Shown here: one piece after another, positions 1 through 5,617 of the stretch | Layout of the letters: the number at the start of each line of letters is the position of its first letter | Position numbering within the stretch: position 1 is the stretch's first letter | NCBI GenBank assembly: GCA_007129635.1 | Contig: SKVE01000216.1 | Coordinates: 1 to 8,400 of the forward strand | From: Planctomycetaceae bacterium | GTDB lineage: Bacteria > Planctomycetota > Planctomycetia > Pirellulales > Pirellulaceae | Direction: 5' to 3' | Length of the DNA stretch: 8,400 nt | The notes under the pieces: model-generated | Database searches by the model: none | Told to the model about the DNA's origin: nothing | Seen by the model: the letters and a program-made list of their open reading frames with translations, nothing else | Translations under genes and position numbers: made by a program

Positions 1-1
1 T

Positions 2-268
2 GCTGCCGGGGCGGTGGAAGAGGACCTGTGGCTGTGCCCGATCGAGGACCGGCGCCGGGAGGGCTCGCTGCGCGCGGGTCTGCTGGAAGGCTTCTCGCTG
101 GGCAGCTTGGGAACCAGCGCCGAGGTGTGGGGCCAGCGGATACAGCGACTGTTGGCGAAGACGCGATTGCTGGGCAGCTATTTCAGCGCGGATCGCGAGC
201 GATTGCGACAACTCGCCCGACAGCGCAACGTCCACACAATCGACAACGTGGCAGGCTCGACTGCCTGA
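2..268 (+). CDS. C-terminal fragment of an unrecognised protein
   Basis: The frame is open from the left window edge (base 2) to a TGA at 266-268, so this is the last ~88 residues of a gene that begins outside the window. Codons are strongly GC-ending, as in the clear genes here, which supports real coding. The GTG at 14 is probably an internal valine, since the frame continues upstream of it and no ribosome binding site is visible. The fragment has a Leu/Gly-rich stretch (LLEGFSLGSLG) followed by a basic, helical segment rich in Arg, Gln and Leu (QRIQRLLAKTRLL, then RERLRQLARQR). I see no membrane segment, catalytic motif or known family signature. Function unknown; certainty that it is coding is fair, identity none. 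Confidence 0.55.
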   Translation, partial: AAGAVEEDLWLCPIEDRRREGSLRAGLLEGFSLGSLGTSAEVWGQRIQRLLAKTRLLGSYFSADRERLRQLARQRNVHTIDNVAGSTA

Positions 269-492
269 GCCCAGTCATCGACTCTTTCCTCCCCACCTCT
301 CCCACCACTCGAATCTGATCGGGTTTCCCGCCTTTCCAGGCTCGTCTTGCCCAATCGACCGCACATGCAAGCCGCACTACCCGTGTGTCACGCCGAATCG
401 CCTCTGCCCCCAGACATTCGAGGCACGCACTCTTGGTACGCCGTGACTCCAACCTCCAGAAAAATGCCTGTCCTTTTCTTGGAGGTATCTCG
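269..492. other. Intergenic spacer, no gene seen
   Basis: Between the upstream stop codon and the metallophosphoesterase remnant I see no convincing coding region. Short open frames on both strands have atypical composition (Arg/Ser/Cys-rich) and no ribosome binding site. The first part is pyrimidine-rich on the + strand (CTTTCCTCCCC and similar). No clear promoter or terminator hairpin was recognised. Confidence 0.4.
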
Positions 493-561
493 ATGAATAT
501 CGCGGTACTTGCCGACCTCCATAGCCGGATCTTGTTGGCCCTGAAGATTATCGAAGGCTAA
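481..561 (+). pseudogene. Metallophosphoesterase N-terminal remnant with intact RBS
   Basis: A strong ribosome binding site (GGAGG, 481-485) sits 7 bases before an ATG at 493. The frame encodes 22 residues beginning MNIAVLADLHSR and ends at TAA (559-561). This resembles the start of calcineurin-like metallophosphoesterases: a hydrophobic first strand followed by the metal-binding D-x-H motif, here Asp8-Leu-His10, then an amphipathic helix. If the TAA is read through, the next codons give QREK, which also fits the helix usually following in that family, so the stop may have replaced a Tyr codon (TAT/TAC). After about base 573 the resemblance ends and no further metal-binding motifs follow. The simplest reading is a gene that lost nearly everything after its first ~27 codons. 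Alternatively it is a coincidental or functional short peptide. The family assignment is from memory of the motif, not a search. Confidence 0.42.
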
Positions 562-661
562 CAGCGGGAAAAGTGTCCGATTTTTCGGGGCGGACCGTGC
601 CGACGACGTACCCGCAGCCTGGAGACACCCGGCCCGAGACCTGCTAGGATATCTTGAGCAT

Positions 662-673
662 ATTCTCGAGAAT
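662..673. promoter_or_regulatory. 12-bp palindrome upstream of the oxidoreductase gene
   Basis: ATTCTCGAGAAT is a perfect palindrome ending 29 bases before the start codon of the Gfo/Idh/MocA gene. Position and symmetry fit a dimeric repressor operator, but a single short palindrome also occurs by chance. A similar string, with CTCGAGAAT intact, occurs at 2592-2610. Regulatory role is inferred only. Confidence 0.2.
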
Positions 674-702
674 GGTTCGTATCCAAATCCAGGGGAAAAG
701 TT

Positions 703-2064
703 ATGTCGCAGAATCTCACTCGACGACAGTTACTGGGCGGCGCCATGGCTGCGGGCGCTGCGTTCACCATCGTACCGCGACACGTGCTGGGCGGCGCCGG
801 ACATACGGCCCCCAATGACAAGCTGGCCCTAGCGGGTATCGGGTTGGGCGGTATCGGATTCCCGCAACTGCAGGAATGTGAACGAGCCGGCTTCGAGATC
901 GTGGCATTGTGCGACGTGGACCAAGTGTATGCCAAAAGGACGTTCGATCGCTGGCCCGACGCCAAGCGATTTCGCGACTTCCGCGAGATGTACGACACGA
1001 TGGACGACCGGATCGACGCCATCTACTGCGGGACGCCGGACCATTCGCACGCCGTGATCGTGTTGCCAGCGCTGCGAAAGAAGAAACACGTGTGTTGTGT
1101 CAAGCCCATCACGCGGACGATCGTCGAGTCTCGCAAGGTGGTCCAGACGGCACTGGATGCCGGCGTGGCCACGACGGATACCTCGGCTTCCAACACCAAC
1201 GAAGCGGCAAGCCGTACCTGCGAACTGATCTGGGCCGGCGCGATCGGGCCGGTGCGCGAACTGCACCTGTGGAGCGATCGACCCTGGTGGCCGCAGGGGA
1301 TGACACGCCCCGCTGGAGAAGACGCCGTGCCGGAGACACTGGACTGGGACCTGTGGATCGGCCCGGCCGCCATGCGACCGTTCAAATCCGTTTGGCCCGA
1401 CGGGCACCTGGCGCTCGAGCAGATCGAGCGGCGGTTCCACTCGGCGGTCTACCATCCGTGGAACTTCCGCGGCTGGTGGGATTTCGGTACTGGCGCCTTG
1501 GGCGACATGGGCTGCCACCACGCCAACACGCCATTCCGCGCTCTGAAGCTGACGCACCCGACCAGCGTTTCATCCATGTCGACCAAGTCGATGGCCGAAA
1601 CGGCGCCGCTGGCGTCGATCGTAACCTACGAATTCCCGGCTCGGGAAGATATGCCGCCGCTGCGCGTGGTGTGGTACGACGGAGGCTTGAAGCCGCAGAG
1701 TCCGGCCCCGGGCTTCCCGCTGGGCGGCAGCGGGGAAATGTATATCGGCGACGAGGGGTTCATGATCGGTCCACGCGTCTATCCCGAGCAGCAAGCTAAA
1801 AAGTTTGCCGACGTGCCTCGGACGCTGACTCGCCGACCTGGAAATTATCGCGAATGGTTCGAAGCCTGCCGCGGCGGTGAACCGGCCGGGTCGCATTTCC
1901 CGGTGGCCGGGTTGCTGACAGAATTTGTGCTGCTGGGCAACATCGCCATCCGCACAGGCAAGCGACTGGACTGGGACGGCACCGCGGGGCGATTCACCAA
2001 CGACGATGCAGCGAACCAACTGCTGCACGACGAGTATCGCGAGGGCTGGTCGCTGGACGCGTGA
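703..2064 (+). CDS. Tat-exported Gfo/Idh/MocA family oxidoreductase
   Basis: This is a 453-residue predicted NAD(P)-dependent dehydrogenase of the Gfo/Idh/MocA superfamily, which acts on sugars, inositols and related polyols; the substrate cannot be read from the sequence. The N-terminus has a twin-arginine signal (TRRQLLGG, Arg7-Arg8, then a small hydrophobic stretch), so export by the Tat system is likely. A Rossmann fold follows (GIGLGGIG, 45-52; acidic end of strand 2 at ALCDVD, 68-73). CGTPDHSHA (109-117) is typical of the nucleotide-binding domain. The usual Glu-Lys-Pro motif is Val133-Lys-Pro here: the lysine is kept, the glutamate is not. The C-terminal alpha/beta domain contains WNFRGWWDFGTGALGDMGCH (253-272), whose Asp and His fit the family's active-site segment. 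The start is chosen from AGGGGA at 691-696, 6 bases ahead of ATG. Length is normal for planctomycete members. It appears monocistronic, followed by an inverted-repeat structure. Confidence 0.9.
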   Translation: MSQNLTRRQLLGGAMAAGAAFTIVPRHVLGGAGHTAPNDKLALAGIGLGGIGFPQLQECERAGFEIVALCDVDQVYAKRTFDRWPDAKRFRDFREMYDTMDDRIDAIYCGTPDHSHAVIVLPALRKKKHVCCVKPITRTIVESRKVVQTALDAGVATTDTSASNTNEAASRTCELIWAGAIGPVRELHLWSDRPWWPQGMTRPAGEDAVPETLDWDLWIGPAAMRPFKSVWPDGHLALEQIERRFHSAVYHPWNFRGWWDFGTGALGDMGCHHANTPFRALKLTHPTSVSSMSTKSMAETAPLASIVTYEFPAREDMPPLRVVWYDGGLKPQSPAPGFPLGGSGEMYIGDEGFMIGPRVYPEQQAKKFADVPRTLTRRPGNYREWFEACRGGEPAGSHFPVAGLLTEFVLLGNIAIRTGKRLDWDGTAGRFTNDDAANQLLHDEYREGWSLDA

Positions 2065-2071
2065 CCCACGA

Positions 2072-2145
2072 CTTTGAAGTTGCGCATCGTCTCCGCCGAG
2101 CTTGCTCGGTGGGGGCGAAGTCTGAAGAAATGCGCAACTTCAAAG
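2072..2145. repeat. Inverted-repeat element with 16-bp perfect arms
   Basis: The left arm (2072-2087, CTTTGAAGTTGCGCAT) and right arm (2130-2145) are perfect reverse complements. Between them lies a second hairpin: 2091-2100 pairs with 2105-2114 (ten pairs, two of them G-T) around a CTTG tetraloop, a loop known to be stable when closed by G-C. The whole would fold as a long, nearly continuous hairpin starting 7 bases after the oxidoreductase stop codon. There is no T-run after it, so it is not a classical intrinsic terminator, although it could block 3' exonucleases or impede transcription. It may instead be a dispersed palindromic (REP/MITE-like) repeat. I saw no second copy in this window. 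Confidence 0.7.
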
Positions 2146-2365
2146 CCCGCTGGCTGGGGCTCGTGTCGTCGCTGGCTAAGTCCACTCCGTCCAATCCTTG
2201 CCGAGCGATACGTCGGTGATCTCGCCGATCGGCCTTCTCTCGATCGTCCAGGTCTTCGATCTTGTTCATCGCGGCGCGGACCAAGTACGCCACGATATCG
2301 TCAATCGGCTCGTGCGGCTCAAGTCGCGGGTCCAGTATCGGCGAGTAAGAAACCGCATGGCCTGC
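2146..2365. other. Spacer without a confident gene
   Basis: No reliable gene is seen. On the minus strand, roughly 2338 down to 2185, one frame gives a charged, helical and protein-like stretch (EPHEPIDDIVAYLVRAAMNK, then Asp/Arg-rich residues ending QGLDGVD). It has no start codon with a ribosome binding site and no clean boundaries. It may be a fragment of a decayed gene. On the + strand just after the inverted repeat there are two copies of GCTGGCT (2149-2155 and 2170-2176) around a GGGGCTCGTGTCGTC core, suggestive of repeat-derived sequence. Confidence 0.3.
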
Positions 2366-2539
2366 GCGCGTTCCACTCGCAGGCGCGCATTGCATGTCGT
2401 CCTGCCCTGCGCCTGGCCCGAGAGGAAGGCGAAGAAAGTGGCCTGGACCGTCGCCATGCGCAAACTGCTGACGATCGTCGATGCCCTGATCAGAAGAGAC
2501 GAGCTGTCGACGGACGAACCGAAAAAAGCTGGCATCTGA
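2366..2539 (+). pseudogene. IS110-family transposase C-terminal remnant
   Basis: The frame contains STRRRALH, then KAKKVAWTVAMRKLLTI followed by DALIRR, and ends in TGA at 2537-2539. This matches the tail of IS110/IS1111-type transposases, where a [RK]RALYMA segment is followed by a short linker and the near-invariant GKPKKVALVACMRKLLTILNA. The ~20 residues that normally separate the two segments (around RHNPVIRAFY) are missing or scrambled. The catalytic N-terminal DEDD domain and the serine-containing Transposase_20 region are absent upstream. Only the last ~55 codons therefore survive, in a frame with no start of its own. Family recognition is by motif memory. Its presence marks an old insertion and deletion event between the oxidoreductase gene and the sigma-factor operon. 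Confidence 0.55.
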
Positions 2540-2753
2540 AGATCTACCGCAGACGCCCACCGTCACGCCGTTGGCGTGCCGTCGGGCCTGGATATTCCTC
2601 GAGAATTGGTGTCTCCACAGAGCTTCTCTCCGTTTCTCCCGCCAACGCTCAGTGTACGCGCAGGCTGACGCCACCGTGATTGGCAAAAGCTTTTGGCCGG
2701 GTGCTTCGAGGTCCAGCCCTCAGCCCGTGTGATCGTGGCCTCGTTCTCTGCGC
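2540..2753. other. Spacer with 12-bp palindrome, 3' side of the sigma operon
   Basis: No gene is seen. It contains a perfect palindrome CAAAAGCTTTTG (2684-2695), about 60 bases past the stop codon of the minus-strand operon. The palindrome has no loop and no following T-run on the minus strand, so I do not call it a terminator. It also holds GATATTCCTCGAGAATTGGT (2591-2610), which resembles the palindromic sequence at 662-673. Confidence 0.3.
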
Positions 2754-3848
2754 TTAGGGCACTTTTCGCTCAGGCGGTCGGCGATCCGCAGGCTGCTTGC
2801 CGCTCGGGCCAGGAGGATCGCCCGGCGGGCCGAAACGAGGCATGCCCGGGCGATCGCCCGAGGGTGGACCCGGCGGCCGATCGCCGTCGGGACGATCGGT
2901 GCCCGAACGGCCGCCGCGTGGTCGACCGCGCCACGATTCACCGGATCGGGAAAACGGAGCGCGCTCGGCATCGAAGAATCGCCGGTAACGTTCGAAGTGA
3001 TACAGTCGAGTCAGTTCTTGTTCCATCCGTTCGGCCGACATGTTCTCCAGGTACTCACGCCGCCGTTGGTCCAGATCAGCATAAAACTGCTGCAGTTCTT
3101 CGCGAGATACCTGCGGCGGAGCGTGGCGGCTGAGCAGCGCCGCCCGCAACCAACGTTCGGCCAGTTCGGGTAGACGCCCCTCTTTCTCGGCCCGACTCAA
3201 TTCTTGCCGCGCTGAACCCGATAATTGTTTCTTCAACTGATTCATCTGTTCTTCGGTCGGCAGCAGCAGTTCGCGAACCGGTCGGATCGCCGTCGCCGCG
3301 AAAATCAGCATGTTCAATCGCTGAGCGGGCGGAAAACTGTCCCAACGCTGCTTCCAATGAGGCATCCGCTCGAGGATCTGTTCTTCGTGGGCCGATACAA
3401 ATTCTTCCATCCACTTGACAATCACCGCTCGATCGTCAGGCGTCAGTTCAGACATCGCGTACTTGCGCATCCGCCAGCTCTCCTGCTCCGGCAGCAGTTG
3501 CTTGATTCTCTCGATGCGCGATTCGGGTGGCAGCGATACCAGCTCGGCACGAGCTCCCGACTGCAGGCTTCGCAGCCACTTCGCATAATTCTGCATGATC
3601 TGCTGTAACTGCTCACGGTCATCGGCCTCGGACAAATCCCGGTGAACTTGACGCAACCGCTGCTGGTCGTTCTCCGGCATGGCGTAAAACCGAGCCCGTT
3701 TGGCGTCCAGTTCCTGCTTTTCGGCGGCGGACATGGCACTCAGACGTTGTCGAGCCTCGCTGTCAGCCGGGTCGCCCTCGGTCCATCCGGCAACTACCAA
3801 GATCAACATGCTGGCTGACAGCATCGTGATGAACACTTTATAGTTCAT
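2754..3848 (-). CDS. Exported protein of an ECF sigma module, proline-rich tail
   Basis: A 364-residue protein of unknown function, third gene of the sigma operon. The start is ATG at 3846-3848, preceded by GGAGGG (3856-3861) with 7-base spacing; the frame stays open upstream but has no better start. Residues 1-20 (MNYKVFITMLSASMLILVVA) look like a Sec signal peptide or N-terminal membrane anchor. The body (30-295) is highly charged and almost all helical, with recurring segments of the type LPPESRIERIKQLLPEQ (106-122), LTPDDRAVIVKWMEEF (135-150) and WDSFPPAQRLNM (169-180). These 'Leu-x-Pro-x-x-R' helical repeats recall DUF3106-like and other planctomycete proteins encoded beside ECF sigma factors. 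Residues 299-364 are low-complexity Pro/Gly/Arg/Asp sequence, likely disordered. It overlaps the anti-sigma gene by 11 bases, which implies translational coupling. It may sense or transmit an envelope signal to the anti-sigma factor, but that is inference. Confidence 0.85.
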   Translation of the reverse strand: MNYKVFITMLSASMLILVVAGWTEGDPADSEARQRLSAMSAAEKQELDAKRARFYAMPENDQQRLRQVHRDLSEADDREQLQQIMQNYAKWLRSLQSGARAELVSLPPESRIERIKQLLPEQESWRMRKYAMSELTPDDRAVIVKWMEEFVSAHEEQILERMPHWKQRWDSFPPAQRLNMLIFAATAIRPVRELLLPTEEQMNQLKKQLSGSARQELSRAEKEGRLPELAERWLRAALLSRHAPPQVSREELQQFYADLDQRRREYLENMSAERMEQELTRLYHFERYRRFFDAERAPFSRSGESWRGRPRGGRSGTDRPDGDRPPGPPSGDRPGMPRFGPPGDPPGPSGKQPADRRPPERKVP

Positions 3849-4347
3849 GGTCCAACCCTCCCTCGACGAACAATCCCTCACGCTCCAGCAGGCGGAGGAA
3901 TTCGATGCTTTCGGCATATCGGTATTGATCGATATTCTCGATCACCGGCAGGTCGCGCAATAGCTTTCGATCCTGACGGCCCGCCCACCATCGAGTCGCC
4001 GAAAACGTAGCGACGAACACCAGGATGGCACATGCCAGTGCGGAACCCATCATCAGACGTCTTTGACGCGAATCGGTCCTCTGGGCATGCTGGTGATCAT
4101 CCGAGGTCTGCAGAGCCACCATCGCAATGGTGCTTTCGGTAAACGAATGGTCGACGTCCGCTCGAGGCAAATGATCCAGAAGATCCCACGACCGCTGTAA
4201 CTCGCGAAGTCGCTGACGATAGTCCGCATCCTGAGCCAAGCGTCGCTCGACTCGACGGTTCGATTCCGTATCCAATTCGCCGTCCAGATAGCTCACCAAT
4301 TCTTCGACCATGGTATCTTGTTCCAGGGCGTTATGTTCGTCACTCAT
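3838..4347 (-). CDS. Membrane-anchored anti-sigma factor, no zinc motif
   Basis: A 169-residue protein predicted to bind and hold the sigma factor encoded just upstream. The N-terminal cytoplasmic domain (about 12-60) contains ELVSYLDGELD followed by RRVERRLAQDADYRQRLREL and WDLLDHLP, the layout of anti-sigma domains common in planctomycetes. The H-x3-C-x2-C zinc motif of ZAS-type anti-sigma factors is absent. A single transmembrane helix lies at about 99-118 (MMGSALACAILVFVATFSAT), and a short C-terminal region of ~50 residues with RDLPVIENIDQYRYAESIEF would face the periplasm. The ATG overlaps the sigma-factor stop in an ATGA junction (4344-4347), and its own 3' end overlaps the next gene by 11 bases. 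The role is assigned from gene order, topology and N-terminal pattern rather than from a strong family signature. Confidence 0.8.
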   Translation of the reverse strand: MSDEHNALEQDTMVEELVSYLDGELDTESNRRVERRLAQDADYRQRLRELQRSWDLLDHLPRADVDHSFTESTIAMVALQTSDDHQHAQRTDSRQRRLMMGSALACAILVFVATFSATRWWAGRQDRKLLRDLPVIENIDQYRYAESIEFLRLLEREGLFVEGGLDHEL

Positions 4348-4982
4348 GGTCGAGTACCCTCCTGAACGTATGGCTCCAGGATCTGGCGCAGATTGTCCCG
4401 GGCTCGCGATAGAAGCGATTTGACCGCCTGGATGCTCAATCCCATCGTTTTCGCGATGTCTTGGTAGCTCATGTGTTCGAATCTTGACAGCATGACGGCC
4501 ATCCTCTGTCTTTCGCCCAACGAATCGATCGCCTGACGCACGATATCTGCCAGCTCGCCTTTTTCCAATTGCCGAACCGGCATCAGGCCGCTGGGCGCAA
4601 CTGCCATCGAATCCATCGGTTTTGCTGAGACTTCGCCACTCTGGCCCACCGATACATTCACCTCGTGTTGCCTGGCCGCAGCACGAAGTGCGTTGCTGGC
4701 CACATTATGAGCGATGGTGAACAACCACGTGGCAAAACGTGCCTCGGGGCGATAGCTGGCACGAGCCCGAAAGACTCGCAGAAAAACCTCCTGAGCTAAC
4801 TCCTCGGCTCGATGCCGATTGTGAACCAGATTCTGTAACACGGTGATCAGACGATTCTGGTAGCGAAGCACCAGTTCCTCGAACGCCGCCGCGTTGCCGT
4901 CGCGCACCTCGAGCATCAGTCGGACGTCTGGGTCGACTGTCTCGTAGGACGTACTCCGCGACTCCGCAGCTTTGGTCAGCAA
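4344..4982 (-). CDS. ECF (extracytoplasmic function) RNA polymerase sigma factor
   Basis: A 212-residue sigma-70 family factor with only regions 2 and 4, which directs RNA polymerase to a dedicated promoter set. Region 2 spans about 33-100: AFEELVLRYQNRL, then AEELAQEVFLRVF (core-binding 2.2 segment) and ATWLFTIAHNVASNALR (2.3/2.4, DNA melting and -10 recognition). A linker of ~45 residues leads to region 4 at about 150-202, where DSLGERQRMAVMLSRFEHMS and YQDIAKTMGLSIQAVKSLLS form the helix-turn-helix that reads the -35 element. The start codon is TTG (4980-4982), supported by GGAGGG (4992-4997) nine bases upstream. The next in-frame ATG is at residue 23, close to region 2, and has less support. 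It is the first gene of a three-gene operon. ECF modules often autoregulate; I could not identify a matching promoter. Confidence 0.93.
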   Translation of the reverse strand: MLTKAAESRSTSYETVDPDVRLMLEVRDGNAAAFEELVLRYQNRLITVLQNLVHNRHRAEELAQEVFLRVFRARASYRPEARFATWLFTIAHNVASNALRAAARQHEVNVSVGQSGEVSAKPMDSMAVAPSGLMPVRQLEKGELADIVRQAIDSLGERQRMAVMLSRFEHMSYQDIAKTMGLSIQAVKSLLSRARDNLRQILEPYVQEGTRP

Positions 4983-4991
4983 CAGCTTTCG

Positions 4992-4997
4992 CCCTCC
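4992..4997 (-). promoter_or_regulatory. Ribosome binding site setting a TTG start for the sigma factor
   Basis: GGAGGG on the minus strand lies nine bases before TTG at 4980-4982. No in-frame ATG or GTG exists between this site and the next upstream in-frame codons I translated (to about 5069), so the TTG is the most plausible initiation codon. A rare TTG start could hold down translation of the sigma factor relative to its anti-sigma partner. Confidence 0.55.
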
Positions 4998-5456
4998 CCA
5001 GCTCGCTCGATCATCGGCTGGCTCGATATTCCGAGATCCCTCCTGCTCAACACCATCACCATAATGTACCGCTTGCTATGAAAACACCTCAAGACGGGCT
5101 AAGTTCCTGCGCCGACCGGATTCTATTCCTGAACACAGTAAAAGCGGGTACGCCAAATAACCCGATCGAGCGACTATTCGCTCACGCTCCATCGCGCGAA
5201 CCGGTTCGGCTGGGCAGGCCATTGTCAACAGGCGGACGGTTCATCTACCTTGAATGCTACCGGCCTGCAGTCAAGGTTGGTAGATAGGCTCCCCGCAAAT
5301 CAGTGATCCAATCCATCGCTTATCCCAGGACTTCGACGATCATGGAGCACGAGTACGAAGCGATCTGAGCCTATCGATTTGGGACAGGGGATGACCAATC
5401 GTCAGGGCAGAGCGATTTGGCTACAATCCCTGATATTTCAAGCTGTGACGATCCTA
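4998..5456. other. Intergenic region between divergent sigma operon and methyltransferase
   Basis: This region must contain the promoter for the minus-strand sigma operon and possibly one for the + strand methyltransferase, but I recognise no confident -35/-10 pair. An open frame from ATG 5078 to 5287 (69 residues) has no ribosome binding site and no family resemblance, and I do not call it a gene. An imperfect hairpin lies at 5243-5285: ACCTTGA (5247-5253) pairs with TCAAGGT (5271-5277), and the outer bases ATCT/AGAT pair across a 4-base bulge. Its role is unknown. Confidence 0.35.
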
Positions 5457-5457
5457 A

Positions 5458-5556
5458 GCACCGTTCGAGAAATAACTGACGCACTTTCTGCCCCCTCACC
5501 CTGCCCTCTTCCACGAGGGGCGAGGGGACATTGGACAGTTATTTCTCGAACGGTGC
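5458..5556. mobile_element. MITE-like element, 21-bp perfect TIRs, TAA flanks
   Basis: The terminal repeats at 5458-5478 (starting GCACCGTTCGAGAAATAAC) and 5536-5556 are perfect reverse complements over 21 bp. The same trinucleotide TAA abuts both ends (5455-5457 and 5557-5559), as expected for a 3-bp target-site duplication; a TA duplication is also possible. The 57-bp interior contains a second inverted structure: CCCCTC (5492-5497) pairs with GAGGGG (5522-5527), and CCCTC (5504-5508) pairs with GAGGG (5515-5519) around TTCCAC. This GC-rich CCCCTCACCCTGCCCTC-type sequence resembles an interspersed motif seen in many bacterial genomes. At ~99 bp with no coding capacity it fits a non-autonomous element mobilised by a transposase elsewhere. 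It sits 61 bases before the methyltransferase start and could influence its transcription. A bidirectional terminator or REP-like repeat is the alternative. Confidence 0.75.
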
Positions 5557-5617
5557 TAAGCCGATACCGCTGGCTGGAACGCACAGACGCCACCCACCAA
5601 GACCAACATTGCCAATC

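Noticed and set aside
829..1557. Minus-strand open frame of 242 codons, and a + strand frame at 909-1799, within the oxidoreductase gene
   Set aside because: Both are out-of-frame shadows of the Gfo/Idh/MocA coding sequence, a common effect of GC-rich third positions; no ribosome binding site or recognisable domains.
1994..2686. Minus-strand open frame of 230 codons spanning the inverted repeat and the transposase remnant
   Set aside because: It runs through the end of the oxidoreductase gene and both arms of the inverted repeat, has no ribosome binding site, and most of its translation has non-protein composition. Only a short inner stretch is worth noting, and that is listed separately.
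2684..2695. CAAAAGCTTTTG palindrome as a terminator of the sigma operon
   Set aside because: It has no loop, the stem is only six pairs, and no T-run follows on the minus strand.
2797..2988. + strand open frame rich in Gly/Pro/Arg opposite the operon's third gene
   Set aside because: It is the complement of the low-complexity Pro/Gly/Arg tail, which yields repetitive open frames on both strands.
5078..5287. Possible 69-codon gene in the sigma/methyltransferase spacer
   Set aside because: No Shine-Dalgarno site before the ATG, no similarity I recognise, and an imperfect hairpin overlaps its 3' part; not enough to call a gene.
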